A stretch of 13,609 nucleotides of DNA, from NCBI GenBank assembly GCA_003233615.1, contig QIMB01000168.1, forward strand, positions 1 to 13,609, read 5' to 3'. Positions within the stretch are counted from its first letter, which is position 1; every line of letters starts with the position of its first letter. The stretch is from Nitrospirota bacterium (GTDB lineage: Bacteria > Nitrospirota > Nitrospiria > Nitrospirales > UBA8639). Positions 1 to 6,787 of the stretch are shown here, one piece after another. A program made the translations under genes and the position numbers. The notes beneath the pieces are model-generated. The model saw nothing but the letters and a program-made list of their open reading frames with translations, did no database searches and was not told where the DNA came from.

Positions 1-19
1 GTAAGAAAAGGAATATCAT

Positions 20-117
20 GACTCTTCTTTTCTCTTTACTCTTGCTACTCATTCCTGACTCCTCACTCCTTTTCACTCCTTACTATTTACTCCTAACTTT
101 TCACATTTCACTCAGAA
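20..117. repeat. Degenerate heptanucleotide array at the 3' end of cheD
   Basis: From base 20 to 117 the sequence can be cut into fourteen consecutive 7-mers without a slip: CTTTTCT, CTTTACT, CTTGCTA, CTCATTC, CTGACTC, CTCACTC, CTTTTCA, CTCCTTA and so on. Nearly all begin with CT and the plus strand is almost purine-free. The array runs through the cheD stop codon (112-114). It resembles in form, though not in sequence, the short tandemly repeated heptamers described in cyanobacteria. The function is unknown. Confidence 0.8.
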
Positions 118-720
118 CAACGTGACTTCCGACTGCACCGGAGCTTGTTGCAGCTTTGCTTTATACTGTTCCTCTTCTTTTGCAACGGTTTGGGCAACTA
201 CGCGGTCAAGCTTTTGCATCAATACCTTTCCAGAGTCTGTAAAAAAGTACACCTTTCGTGGACACACATCACCCACATTGGCTTTCATGAGAGGCAGGCC
301 TTCTTGCTCAAGATAATCTAATGCCCAAGCTGCGTTTTTGGCGCCAATGTCCATGGTCCCATCATAGATTTTCCCGCCTCCGAACACCTTGGCTTCAAGA
401 CGGTTCTTTTGCCCACCACGACTCAAAATTTCGTTTATCAGCATTTCCATTGCAAAGCTGCCGTAACGTCCGGATTCGGCCCAATTGTCATGGCCTTGCG
501 TATTGGATGGTGCAGCCAACATAAAATGATTCATGCCTCCGACATTGACCAAGGGATCGCGCAAGCACACAGAAATGCAAGAACCCAAGACAGTGTATAC
601 GACCTTCGGTTCTTGACTGACAAAATATTCACCCGGCAAGATCACCGCCACTTCATACGGAAAGCGAGTATCCTGAATCCGGCGAATATGTCCAAATTTC
701 ATTAACGCAGCTGATGCCAT
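112..720 (-). CDS. cheD: CheD, chemoreceptor glutamine deamidase
   Basis: The 202-residue product belongs to the CheD family, which deamidates specific glutamines of methyl-accepting chemotaxis proteins and in many bacteria also interacts with the phosphatase CheC. The nucleophile sits in the motif TVLGSC (Cys48) and the catalytic histidine in GGMNHFML (His65); their 17-residue spacing equals that of characterised CheD proteins. The later family motifs VFGGGKIYDG, DIGAKN and the CPRKVYFFTDSGKV stretch are present. The protein is cytoplasmic, with no signal peptide. It carries N- and C-terminal extensions relative to the minimal family (about 160 residues). It lies downstream of cheR on the same strand, about 200 bp away. 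The ATG at 720 lacks a strong ribosome site, so Met7 (702) is a possible alternative start. Confidence 0.95.
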   Translation of the reverse strand: MASAALMKFGHIRRIQDTRFPYEVAVILPGEYFVSQEPKVVYTVLGSCISVCLRDPLVNVGGMNHFMLAAPSNTQGHDNWAESGRYGSFAMEMLINEILSRGGQKNRLEAKVFGGGKIYDGTMDIGAKNAAWALDYLEQEGLPLMKANVGDVCPRKVYFFTDSGKVLMQKLDRVVAQTVAKEEEQYKAKLQQAPVQSEVTLF

Positions 721-745
721 TAGCGATCTGTTCTCTTCCCCAAAA

Positions 746-925
746 AGTGGAAAGTGAGAAGGGAGATGCTAGAAGGGAGATCCGAGGGAGAAGAGAAGAG
801 ATTAAATATCTGAATATCCTCCCTTCTTGCTTCTTGCGTCTCCCTTCTCACTTCTACCATCTCCCTTTTACCCCGTCTTGCATCTCACTTCTAACTTCTC
901 ACGTCATACTTCTCACTTTTCACTC
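746..925. repeat. Pair of inverted heptamer arrays between cheR and cheD
   Basis: Bases 746-801 are purine-rich 7-mers (AGTGGAA, AGTGAGA, AGGGAGA, TGCTAGA, AGGGAGA, TCCGAGG, GAGAAGA, GAAGAGA). Bases 842-925 are pyrimidine-rich 7-mers in strict register (CCCTTCT, CACTTCT, ACCATCT, CCCTTTT and on to TTCACTC). The two face each other across an A+T-rich centre. AGTGAGAAGGGAGA at 753-766 is exactly complementary to TCTCCCTTCTCACT at 839-852. Read-through RNA from cheR could form a long stem. The right array overlaps the cheR stop codon at 920-922. Confidence 0.8.
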
Positions 926-1741
926 AAACGGTTTCTGATAAATTGTTGGCTGAATATAGGAAAACTGATGTTCAATCCATTGCAAGCTTTCAGAATGCCC
1001 GATAAAGAGAAACCCGCCAGGACGAAGATAGCGATAGAATTTCCCAATGAGTGTAGCTTGCGTGGGGCGATCAAAATAAATCATGACATTCCGACAAAAG
1101 ATGACATCCAAAGGGGTTTTAATAGGAAAAGATGGAGCCATCAAATTGATACGACGAAAGGCGATTATCTCGGCTAGATGTTTACGGACTTTTAATTTTC
1201 CCGCTTGCTCGCCTTTTCCACGAAGGAAATGGCGACGAACCACATCTCGAGGCAATTGAGTCACTCGTTCGTCTTCGTATATTCCCGAAGCCGCTTTGGC
1301 CAAGACTCGCGTAGAAATATCAGAGGCTAATATTCTTATATCCCACATTGAACAATCAGGAATGGCATCATTCAACGTCATGGCAATCGTATATGGCTCT
1401 TCTCCTGAGGATGACGCCGAGGACCAAACACGCAAGGTACGGGGCTGCGCAAGGTGAGGGAGAACCTGCTCACGAAGAAAATCAAAATGAACCGGCTCCC
1501 GAAAAAAATCTGTTTTGTTTGTTGAAATCAGATCAACAAGCTTGGTGAGTTCTTCCTCTCCACCCTTTCCACTCACCCGATCGTAATACGCTTGGTAGGA
1601 TGATAACTCTAATTCCCGCAACCGTTTCCCTAAACGAGAAGTCAATAAACTCTTTTTGGGTGCATCAAGAGTAATTCCGACTTGGTCGTAAATCAGGGAT
1701 TGAAACTGCTCAAATTCTTTATCCGTTAACGTGGCGTTCAT
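920..1741 (-). CDS. cheR: CheR, chemotaxis protein methyltransferase
   Basis: The 273-residue product transfers the methyl group of S-adenosylmethionine to glutamates of chemoreceptors, setting adaptation together with CheB. An N-terminal helical CheR_N domain (about residues 1-75) is followed by the family signature STNKTDFFRE (73-82). The SAM-binding site is VWSSASSSGEEPY (105-117), where the usual Cys-Ser-Thr of CSTGEEPY is Ala-Ser-Ser. ILASDIS (137-143), FCRNVMIYFD (215-224) and LRPGGFLFIGHSESL (239-253) complete a full-length catalytic domain, with no TPR extension. The ATG at 1741 is preceded by AGGA at a 7-base spacing. The gene lies upstream of cheD on the same strand; no cheA, cheB, cheW or receptor gene is visible here. 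The spacer contains facing heptamer arrays, which could lower read-through into cheD. Confidence 0.97.
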   Translation of the reverse strand: MNATLTDKEFEQFQSLIYDQVGITLDAPKKSLLTSRLGKRLRELELSSYQAYYDRVSGKGGEEELTKLVDLISTNKTDFFREPVHFDFLREQVLPHLAQPRTLRVWSSASSSGEEPYTIAMTLNDAIPDCSMWDIRILASDISTRVLAKAASGIYEDERVTQLPRDVVRRHFLRGKGEQAGKLKVRKHLAEIIAFRRINLMAPSFPIKTPLDVIFCRNVMIYFDRPTQATLIGKFYRYLRPGGFLFIGHSESLQWIEHQFSYIQPTIYQKPFE

Positions 1742-1764
1742 AAATACGTCCTGTAAAAGATAAA

Positions 1765-1893
1765 AGTCGAAAGTAAGGAGTAACCAGTGAGGGGGTAAGG
1801 TGCGTGAAGTAAATAGTCAGGAGGAAACCCAACCGTAGTTTTCTCCCCACTCTTGGCTATTCACTCTTCACTACTTACGCCTTACTATTCACA
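1765..1893. repeat. Pair of inverted heptamer arrays upstream of cheR
   Basis: Bases 1765-1827 are purine-rich 7-mers (AGTCGAA, AGTAAGG, AGTAACC, AGTGAGG, GGGTAAG, GTGCGTG, AAGTAAA, TAGTCAG, GAGGAAA). Bases 1852-1893 are the opposite kind (CTTGGCT, ATTCACT, CTTCACT, ACTTACG, CCTTACT, ATTCACA). The 19 bases at 1772-1790 match the complement of 1868-1886 at 16 positions. The array ends 6 bp before the stop codon of the upstream DUF420 gene. It fills nearly the whole spacer between that gene and cheR. Confidence 0.75.
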
Positions 1894-1899
1894 GTCCTT

Positions 1900-2406
1900 T
1901 CATCCCGTGGGAAACCAATAAAACAACATCGCGTACACGAAATAGGCGGTAAGAAGAGTCCCGCCAAACGTCCACTGCATGATGTGTCCAAGCTGACGAT
2001 GTCGTGAGACGCCAGCCACCATAGCTCCAGCCCCAATACCATGACGCAAACGACGCAAACCGATCATCATATTGGTCCCGCCCAGACTAATCGTCGCAAT
2101 GGCTAATCCCGTATGCACAACCAACAGCGGCACATACAGGGACCAATAGTCTTCCGCAGAACCGCCAAAATGATCGCGCCCAAAGATTAGCTGTTTCGTA
2201 ACATACGCCATGAGCCAAATCCCTACCAACGTGCAGGAAATGGTCATCCATTTTCTATGAGCAGTGACATCGTGCCGTTTCGCTGCACCCACCCCAATCA
2301 ACGTCATCCCATAGGCCACAGTCATGCCGATTAACACCATTCCCCATAAAATATCTTCCACCTGCATGCGCGAGGCTCCTGAATTGTCGGAAACGACGTT
2401 GTGCAT
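1900..2406 (-). CDS. DUF420-family four-helix membrane protein
   Basis: The 168-residue product looks like a member of the DUF420 (YozB/CtaM-like) family of small integral membrane proteins; one member, CtaM of Staphylococcus aureus, is needed for maturation of a haem-copper oxidase. Four hydrophobic segments are visible at about residues 17-40, 52-74, 88-110 and 143-165. Histidines sit near their ends: H45 and H50 in KRHDVTAHRKW, H98 in VVHTG, H136 and H141 in SRHRQLGH. This spacing fits the family. A role in respiratory oxidase assembly is inferred from the family only; no oxidase gene is in the window. The ATG at 2406 has a poor ribosome site. Met14 (2367) is preceded by AGGAG (2376-2380) at 8 bases and may be the true start, which would shorten the protein to 155 residues. 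Confidence 0.8.
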   Translation of the reverse strand: MHNVVSDNSGASRMQVEDILWGMVLIGMTVAYGMTLIGVGAAKRHDVTAHRKWMTISCTLVGIWLMAYVTKQLIFGRDHFGGSAEDYWSLYVPLLVVHTGLAIATISLGGTNMMIGLRRLRHGIGAGAMVAGVSRHRQLGHIMQWTFGGTLLTAYFVYAMLFYWFPTG

Positions 2407-2463
2407 GAATCGGCTTCATGAAGACTCATGAGAAAGCATTGCGGAATAGAGACGGTTCTTCTC

Positions 2464-2493
2464 ATATAATCTCTTTTATTCTATCGGTATCAA
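2464..2493 (-). promoter_or_regulatory. Possible promoter of the DUF420 gene
   Basis: On the minus strand TTGATA (2488-2493) is followed after 18 bases by TTATAT (2464-2469), a plausible but weak sigma70-type pair about 60 bp upstream of the start codon. A 6-bp inverted repeat, CATGAA with TTCATG (2404-2420), then overlaps the annotated start. Confidence 0.25.
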
Positions 2494-2573
2494 GAAGAAA
2501 GCAATGAAGCCATAATTCACCATTGAACCAGTAAAAAATGCGAAGGGAGAAGTGAAAAGAAGATTTTTTCGTG

Positions 2574-2824
2574 AGGCGTAAGACAGAGACGATAAGACGA
2601 TCCTATGCATCATTCTTGACATTTGTTATCAGGAATCCATCTTTGAAGCAGAGAAAAGAAGGGAGAAGTAAGGAGTGGGAAAAAGGAGTGAAAAGAAACT
2701 TCTTCCGTAAGATGTGAAGCGTAAGGCGTAAGACAGAGACGATAAGACGATCCCATGCGTCATTCTCGACATTTATTAGCGGGAATCTATCTTTGAAGCA
2801 GGGGAAAGAAGGGGGAAGTAAGGG
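2574..2824. repeat. 101-bp direct duplication with 150-bp period
   Basis: The stretch 2574-2674 recurs at 2724-2824 at an exact offset of 150 bp with about ten substitutions and no indel. Both copies begin AGGCGTAAGACAGAGACGAT, share CATTCT-GACATTT and CTTTGAAGCA, and end in a purine-rich GAAGGGAGAAGTAAG-like tail. The parts flanking the core (about 2541-2573 and 2675-2723) again fall into 7-base units (CCGTAAG, ATGTGAA, GCGTAAG, GCGTAAG). A 76-codon open frame on the minus strand is created by the duplication and reads the same words twice; I do not consider it a gene. Confidence 0.85.
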
Positions 2825-3002
2825 ACTTGGCAAATACCAATATACCTAGATCGCTTTCAGATTGAGATCAGATTTGGTCGATTCGATTGAGCAAAACCGC
2901 AGGAATAGTTGGACTATTTTGAGGATTGTGTGAATGAAAATCGATCAAAGATGGCCTTAAGATGGAAGTGAGATGGTGTATTGGTATTTGCCAAGTCCCT
3001 AA
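2819..3002. mobile_element. 178-bp fold-back MITE-like element with TAA target duplication
   Basis: The element proper is 2822-2999. Its left end starts GGGACTTGGCAAATACCAAT, and the right end is the exact complement, extending to 25 bp with a single mismatch. It is flanked by TAA at 2819-2821 and 3000-3002. The inverted symmetry continues inward imperfectly (2870-2883 against 2939-2952, 11 of 14) and ends in a perfect dyad AATAGT-TGG-ACTATT at 2904-2918, the centre of the element. It has no coding capacity. A 3-bp TNA duplication is typical of the IS1031 subgroup of IS5, so mobilisation by such a transposase is possible. It interrupts a purine-rich heptamer tract. Confidence 0.85.
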
Positions 3003-3035
3003 GAGGCAAGAAGGGGAAATATCGAAACTCTTTAT

Positions 3036-3105
3036 CTACTCCATTGCTTACTATTTCTCACTTCTTCCTGCTTCGCACTTTTCCCTTTTTACTTTTCACA
3101 CCTTT
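3036..3105. repeat. Heptamer array downstream of the Sel1 gene
   Basis: Ten consecutive 7-mers in register: CTACTCC, ATTGCTT, ACTATTT, CTCACTT, CTTCCTG, CTTCGCA, CTTTTCC, CTTTTTA, CTTTTCA, CACCTTT. They are of the same CT-led type as the arrays near cheD and cheR. The array faces the purine-rich tract interrupted by the fold-back element. The remaining 3106-3211 shows nothing I can assign. Confidence 0.75.
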
Positions 3106-3211
3106 GGAGAGGAAGTTTTAAAAGCGCACGCTGCCCTTTCTCGAACCATGAATTCTGTATGATCCACAAAAACCGTGTTCCACAACGACCTTTTGGGTTG
3201 ATTGCTCACAA

Positions 3212-3811
3212 TTAGAGTGTCACTTCTTCGCCTTTTGGAATCCATTCGTTCGCCAACCGTTTGGCTTCTTGAATCTGATCTGGCCGTAATGTTTGCTCTA
3301 AAAACTGCACGGCTAATAGAGCCGGCTCCACACCTTGCTGTGCTGAGAGATAGGCCCATTTATAAGCTTCAATCTCATTTTTGGCAATTCCTTCACCCTC
3401 AAAATACATGAGTCCAAGATGGTTTTGTGCTCCGCCATTCCCTTGCTCTGCCGCACGACGAAACCATCGTAACGCTTCTGCATAATCTTGGGGCACCCCC
3501 AAACCCTGACGATACATCGCGCCAAGATTATTTTGAGCTCGAGCATGGCCCTGATCTGCCGCTAAACGATACCAATGGCGCGCGATTTCAAAATCCTGCG
3601 GCACCCCTTGTCCATACCGATACATATAGCCCATCATATTTTGAGCTTCATCGTGACCACGTTTTGCCAAAGGGCGCCATTCTTCCAGAGCCCTGTCATA
3701 ATCTTCTCGTAAGTAGGCATCCTCACCAGCTAAAAAATTCGCCCAAACAGGAACAGCTCCGACCACCAGCAACACCAAAAAGAAGATTTTCAAGGAAATG
3801 ATTGCCTTCAT
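3212..3811 (-). CDS. Secreted Sel1-repeat protein
   Basis: Taking Met at 3811, the product has 199 residues: a signal peptide (MKAIISLK, then a hydrophobic core, probable cleavage after PVWA at residue 24) and a solenoid of Sel1-like repeats, a TPR-related fold used as a protein-binding scaffold. Three 36-residue repeats are clear at about 54-89, 90-125 and 126-161 (AQNMMGYMYRYGQGVPQD, AQNNLGAMYRQGLGVPQD, AQNHLGLMYFEGEGIAKN), with a half repeat before them and a helical tail after. The protein is likely periplasmic. The frame is open to an upstream ATG at 3865, but that start would bury the signal peptide, and the 3811 ATG has a strong GGGGG ribosome site. The partner is unknown. It stands alone, with about 300 bp to the next gene on the same strand. 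Confidence 0.93.
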   Translation of the reverse strand: MKAIISLKIFFLVLLVVGAVPVWANFLAGEDAYLREDYDRALEEWRPLAKRGHDEAQNMMGYMYRYGQGVPQDFEIARHWYRLAADQGHARAQNNLGAMYRQGLGVPQDYAEALRWFRRAAEQGNGGAQNHLGLMYFEGEGIAKNEIEAYKWAYLSAQQGVEPALLAVQFLEQTLRPDQIQEAKRLANEWIPKGEEVTL

Positions 3812-3816
3812 GAATT

Positions 3817-3825
3817 CCCCCTTTT
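3817..3825 (-). promoter_or_regulatory. Ribosome-binding site that fixes the Sel1-protein start
   Basis: On the minus strand AAAAGGGGG lies 5 bases before the ATG at 3811. This site, and the signal peptide that begins there, favour 3811 over the upstream in-frame ATG at 3865. Confidence 0.65.
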
Positions 3826-4107
3826 CCGCTTGTGTGACAGCTTGACTCCTGAGCCATCTACACATGTAACGACTTCGGACCCAGCACCATCGAGTGTTGT
3901 CTTCAAAAACTCACGTCGTATCTTCACCATACCATAGCTGAACATCCTCACCACCCACATTCTCACGACGTCACACACATTAAGGATTCGCGTGACAACA
4001 ATCTCCCAGAATTCGCGCTCGGCTTTGTGTCATACTGGGTGGATCTGCGGGAGCACAACCGCAAACATAGCAAGGCCTACATTGAGGATTGTGCGAGCCC
4101 TAAGCTA

Positions 4108-5931
4108 TCATCTACTGGAATTGGCTAGGTACTTTGCCTCCAACTCGGCCCACCGTGCATAAAGACGCTCCACTTTCTGTTCAGATTCTTGCAGAACTTC
4201 AGAAACTTCTTGAAGGCGAAGATGGTCTGAAACCACGGTTGAATCTTCAACGGCCGCACGACACGCATCCCGTGCGTGCTCAGCATCAAGAATGCATGTC
4301 TCCATGCCCTCATATTCTTGCTGTTCTTTATACGAGATTTTTTTTGATTTGGCCTCTTGTCCTGTTCCCTTCCGTGTTCGCGAGGATTGAGAATTCTGCC
4401 TATTGCCTTGTTCTTGACGACGAAACCAGGATTCCCATTGTGTATAGGTGGCAAAATGTCCATGAGCGCCCTCGTCGTCCAATCCTATAAACTCGGTACA
4501 CACCTCTTCCAACATATAACGATCATGTGTGACTAAGATTAATGCACCAGGAAACTCTTTAAAGCTTTCCTCTAAAGTTTCTCTCGTTGGAATATCAAGA
4601 TCGTTTGTCGGTTCATCAACAATGAGCACATCTGCAGGCTGCAACATCAACCGTGCCATAACGGCTCGTGCTTGTTCCCCTCCGGATAATAATTCAACAG
4701 GAAGATCTAATTGTTCAGGCAGGAAACGAAAGCGCTTGGCCCATCCGGCCAAATGGATGGTTTGGCCTCGATAGAGCACCGAATCCCCTGAGTCGGCCAA
4801 TGTACGACGCAACGTCATCTTCGGGTCCAGTTGTGCCCGATTTTGGTCGAAATACACCAACTGCAAATTATCCGCGTACTTCACCATTCCTTGATCAGGG
4901 TCCAATTCTTTGGCCAAGAGTTTCAGAAGCGTGGATTTACCTGATCCATTACGGCCAATAATCCCGATCGCGTTCCCGGGAGACACGATCATCTCGAGAT
5001 CGTGAATAATCGTACGAGGACTAAAAGCCTTACAAAGACCAGTGACCTCAATCAATTGTTTCGTTTTTCGACCGGATCCCACAAAGTCAATGGACACGTC
5101 TTGCTGTCGTAATCGTGTGGACGTCTCAGCTAATTCCTCCTTCAACGAATATGCCTTCTCCACTCGATACTTTGCTTTGGTCGTCCGGGCCTTCGGCCCT
5201 TGCCGAAGCCACGCTTCCTCACGCCGAACCTTATTGGCTAAGGCATGAGCTTGTTGCTCCTGGGTCTGTTGAAACGCATCGCGTTTTTCACGAAAATTGG
5301 AGTAGGTCCCTGGAAACACCAACATGCCATCGACATACCGACTATGTAATTCGGCCATCTTGTTCGTCGTGTGTTCTAAAAACCATCGATCATGGCTCAC
5401 AAGCACCCACGCCCATGGGGCCTGAATCATAAATTGGGCTAACCAGCGTAGTCCTTCCACATCCATATGATTGGTGGGTTCATCGAGTAACATGACTTCA
5501 GGATCTTGCACAAGCGCACAGGCAATCGCCAGGCGTTTTTTCCATCCACCGGAAAGAACGGCAACCGGCTGAGACCCATCAGGAAAGCCGACTTTTCCTA
5601 ACACCTCATAGACACGAATTTGATCTTCTCCCTGGGACAATCCTGACTGGTGCGCAGATTTAAGCAGCATCTCCTCAACCGTGATGTCCATCAAAAATTG
5701 TGTGTCTTGAGGAACATATGAAACTCGGAGCTGTTGACGCCGAGTAACCGTCCCACCATCTAGAGTCTCTAAACCCGCCAATATTTTCAAAAACGTAGAT
5801 TTCCCGGACCCATTCGGACCGATAATCCCGACTCGATCATGTTCTGCAATACCAAATGTGACACCGTGGAACAATTGCTTGGCCCCGTATGATTTTTGAA
5901 TTTTTTGTGAATAAATCAATGCAGACATCAT
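4108..5931 (-). CDS. uup: ABC-F family ATPase, Uup type
   Basis: The 607-residue cytoplasmic protein has two ABC ATPase domains in one chain and no membrane segment, the layout of ABC-F proteins, which act on ribosomes or, for Uup, also on DNA and branched intermediates. Domain 1 shows Walker A GPNGSGKS (38-45), signature LSGGWKKR (126-133), Walker B LLDEPTNHMD (148-157) and the switch VSHDRWFLE. The interdomain linker carries the Uup-like EEAWLRQGPKARTTKAKYR. Domain 2 repeats GRNGSGKST, LSGGEQAR, VDEPTNDLD and VTHDRYMLEE. A charged region leads to a C-terminal coiled coil (about 535-600), the DNA-binding tail of Uup. Two ATGs occur in tandem; GGGG lies 5 bases before the first. The gene is divergent from the next one across a 48-bp spacer. 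Confidence 0.95.
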   Translation of the reverse strand: MMSALIYSQKIQKSYGAKQLFHGVTFGIAEHDRVGIIGPNGSGKSTFLKILAGLETLDGGTVTRRQQLRVSYVPQDTQFLMDITVEEMLLKSAHQSGLSQGEDQIRVYEVLGKVGFPDGSQPVAVLSGGWKKRLAIACALVQDPEVMLLDEPTNHMDVEGLRWLAQFMIQAPWAWVLVSHDRWFLEHTTNKMAELHSRYVDGMLVFPGTYSNFREKRDAFQQTQEQQAHALANKVRREEAWLRQGPKARTTKAKYRVEKAYSLKEELAETSTRLRQQDVSIDFVGSGRKTKQLIEVTGLCKAFSPRTIIHDLEMIVSPGNAIGIIGRNGSGKSTLLKLLAKELDPDQGMVKYADNLQLVYFDQNRAQLDPKMTLRRTLADSGDSVLYRGQTIHLAGWAKRFRFLPEQLDLPVELLSGGEQARAVMARLMLQPADVLIVDEPTNDLDIPTRETLEESFKEFPGALILVTHDRYMLEEVCTEFIGLDDEGAHGHFATYTQWESWFRRQEQGNRQNSQSSRTRKGTGQEAKSKKISYKEQQEYEGMETCILDAEHARDACRAAVEDSTVVSDHLRLQEVSEVLQESEQKVERLYARWAELEAKYLANSSR

Positions 5932-5950
5932 AACCCCAATTCATTGAACA

Positions 5951-5968
5951 CCCCCTCAAAAGAGGGGG
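5951..5968. promoter_or_regulatory. Perfect 7-bp hairpin in a divergent intergenic spacer
   Basis: CCCCCTC (5951-5957), AAAA and GAGGGGG (5962-5968) form a perfect stem with a tetraloop in the 48-bp gap between the ABC-F gene and the rightward gene at 5980. The right arm is the only Shine-Dalgarno-like sequence for that rightward gene, 11 bases before its ATG, so the hairpin could mask its ribosome site. There is no T-run after it for a rightward terminator. On the minus strand it would lie in the leader or promoter of the ABC-F gene. Confidence 0.5.
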
Positions 5969-5979
5969 AAAGAATGTGA

Positions 5980-6627
5980 ATGGAACCCTTCCCTTTTCTG
6001 ACTCCTCTTCCAGTACAATACAGCACCAGTGTTCCTCACGTCGTCACAAACATGAGCATCGTACTTTCTGAAAGATCCAAACATTTCCATGTGCCATATG
6101 GTCCTGCCTTCACCGATGGTTCGCTAGAAAATCGATTCATTGACGTGAAAACCAACCCACAGATGATTCCCGTGTTGCCGCCCTGTGTGGGCTGGCCTGA
6201 AACACAGGAACTCTTGCAACAAATTAATAAACCCCAGTCACCCTTTATGACTCTGGCTGCAGCTCAAAGGTATGTCAAAGGGCCCGATCCTATTCGACCA
6301 ATCATCTTAGTGTCTTTCGTGACCCTCTGCTTTGCAGAGATTTCGCATAACACCAAATTTTTTATATCGGATCTTGTCATCTCTCTTCAGCTACAAATGG
6401 ATACCATACTTCAAGACGCCAGCATCATGCTTGACCAAAGCCTTGACCTGGAAATTACTTTAGAAATTCAACCCACTTTTTTTCATCATCATCACATTGA
6501 AGGATGGAGCCTCACGGTCATGATCATCGCCTCCGGCCAAGAATATCATGCGGTTCACGGAACATGGGGTTATGGCATCCACGCGCTCATTGATGGTTTG
6601 AACGCCTACGCCGCTCAAGAGGCCTAG
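5980..6627 (+). CDS. Hypothetical protein of 215 residues, family not recognised
   Basis: I do not recognise this protein. It has no signal peptide and no clear transmembrane segment; a hydrophobic stretch at about 106-118 (PIILVSFVTLCFA) looks like a buried strand or helix. The N-terminal third is rich in proline and aromatic residues. The C-terminal half alternates in a way that suggests beta strands (FFISDLVISLQLQM, LDLEITLEIQ, GWSLTVMIIASG) and contains HHHH at 169-172. It ends in a compact motif, EYHAVHGTWGYGIHALIDGL, that looks conserved. The frame is open for 215 codons with a coherent composition, which favours a real gene. The ATG at 5980 has GAGGGGG 11 bases upstream, inside a hairpin; Met25 (6052) has no ribosome site. 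It diverges from the ABC-F gene. No function is proposed. Confidence 0.75.
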   Translation: MEPFPFLTPLPVQYSTSVPHVVTNMSIVLSERSKHFHVPYGPAFTDGSLENRFIDVKTNPQMIPVLPPCVGWPETQELLQQINKPQSPFMTLAAAQRYVKGPDPIRPIILVSFVTLCFAEISHNTKFFISDLVISLQLQMDTILQDASIMLDQSLDLEITLEIQPTFFHHHHIEGWSLTVMIIASGQEYHAVHGTWGYGIHALIDGLNAYAAQEA

Positions 6628-6787
6628 CGCATCTTCATGACGCTCAATATTCCCATCTTATTGTTTCTCCCTCTTTGTCTTCACCGAATTATTGGTGACG
6701 ACTCAGGTAGATCGGCTGGAAGCCGAAGACTTGTAGAATCCAAATCATGCGGCATTCTCCAACACGTTGAAAATGATACGTGATAGC

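Noticed and set aside
2603..2833. 76-codon minus-strand open frame in the duplicated region
   Set aside because: It is a product of the 150-bp duplication and purine-rich tracts: it reads the same words twice and has no ribosome site or family likeness.
2541..3110. Possible CRISPR array
   Set aside because: The repeated units are contiguous 7-mers or two long copies 150 bp apart. There are no regular 25-40 bp repeats with unique spacers and no cas genes.
4134..5432. Several plus-strand frames of 68-118 codons
   Set aside because: All lie antisense within the well-supported ABC-F gene and show no independent signals.
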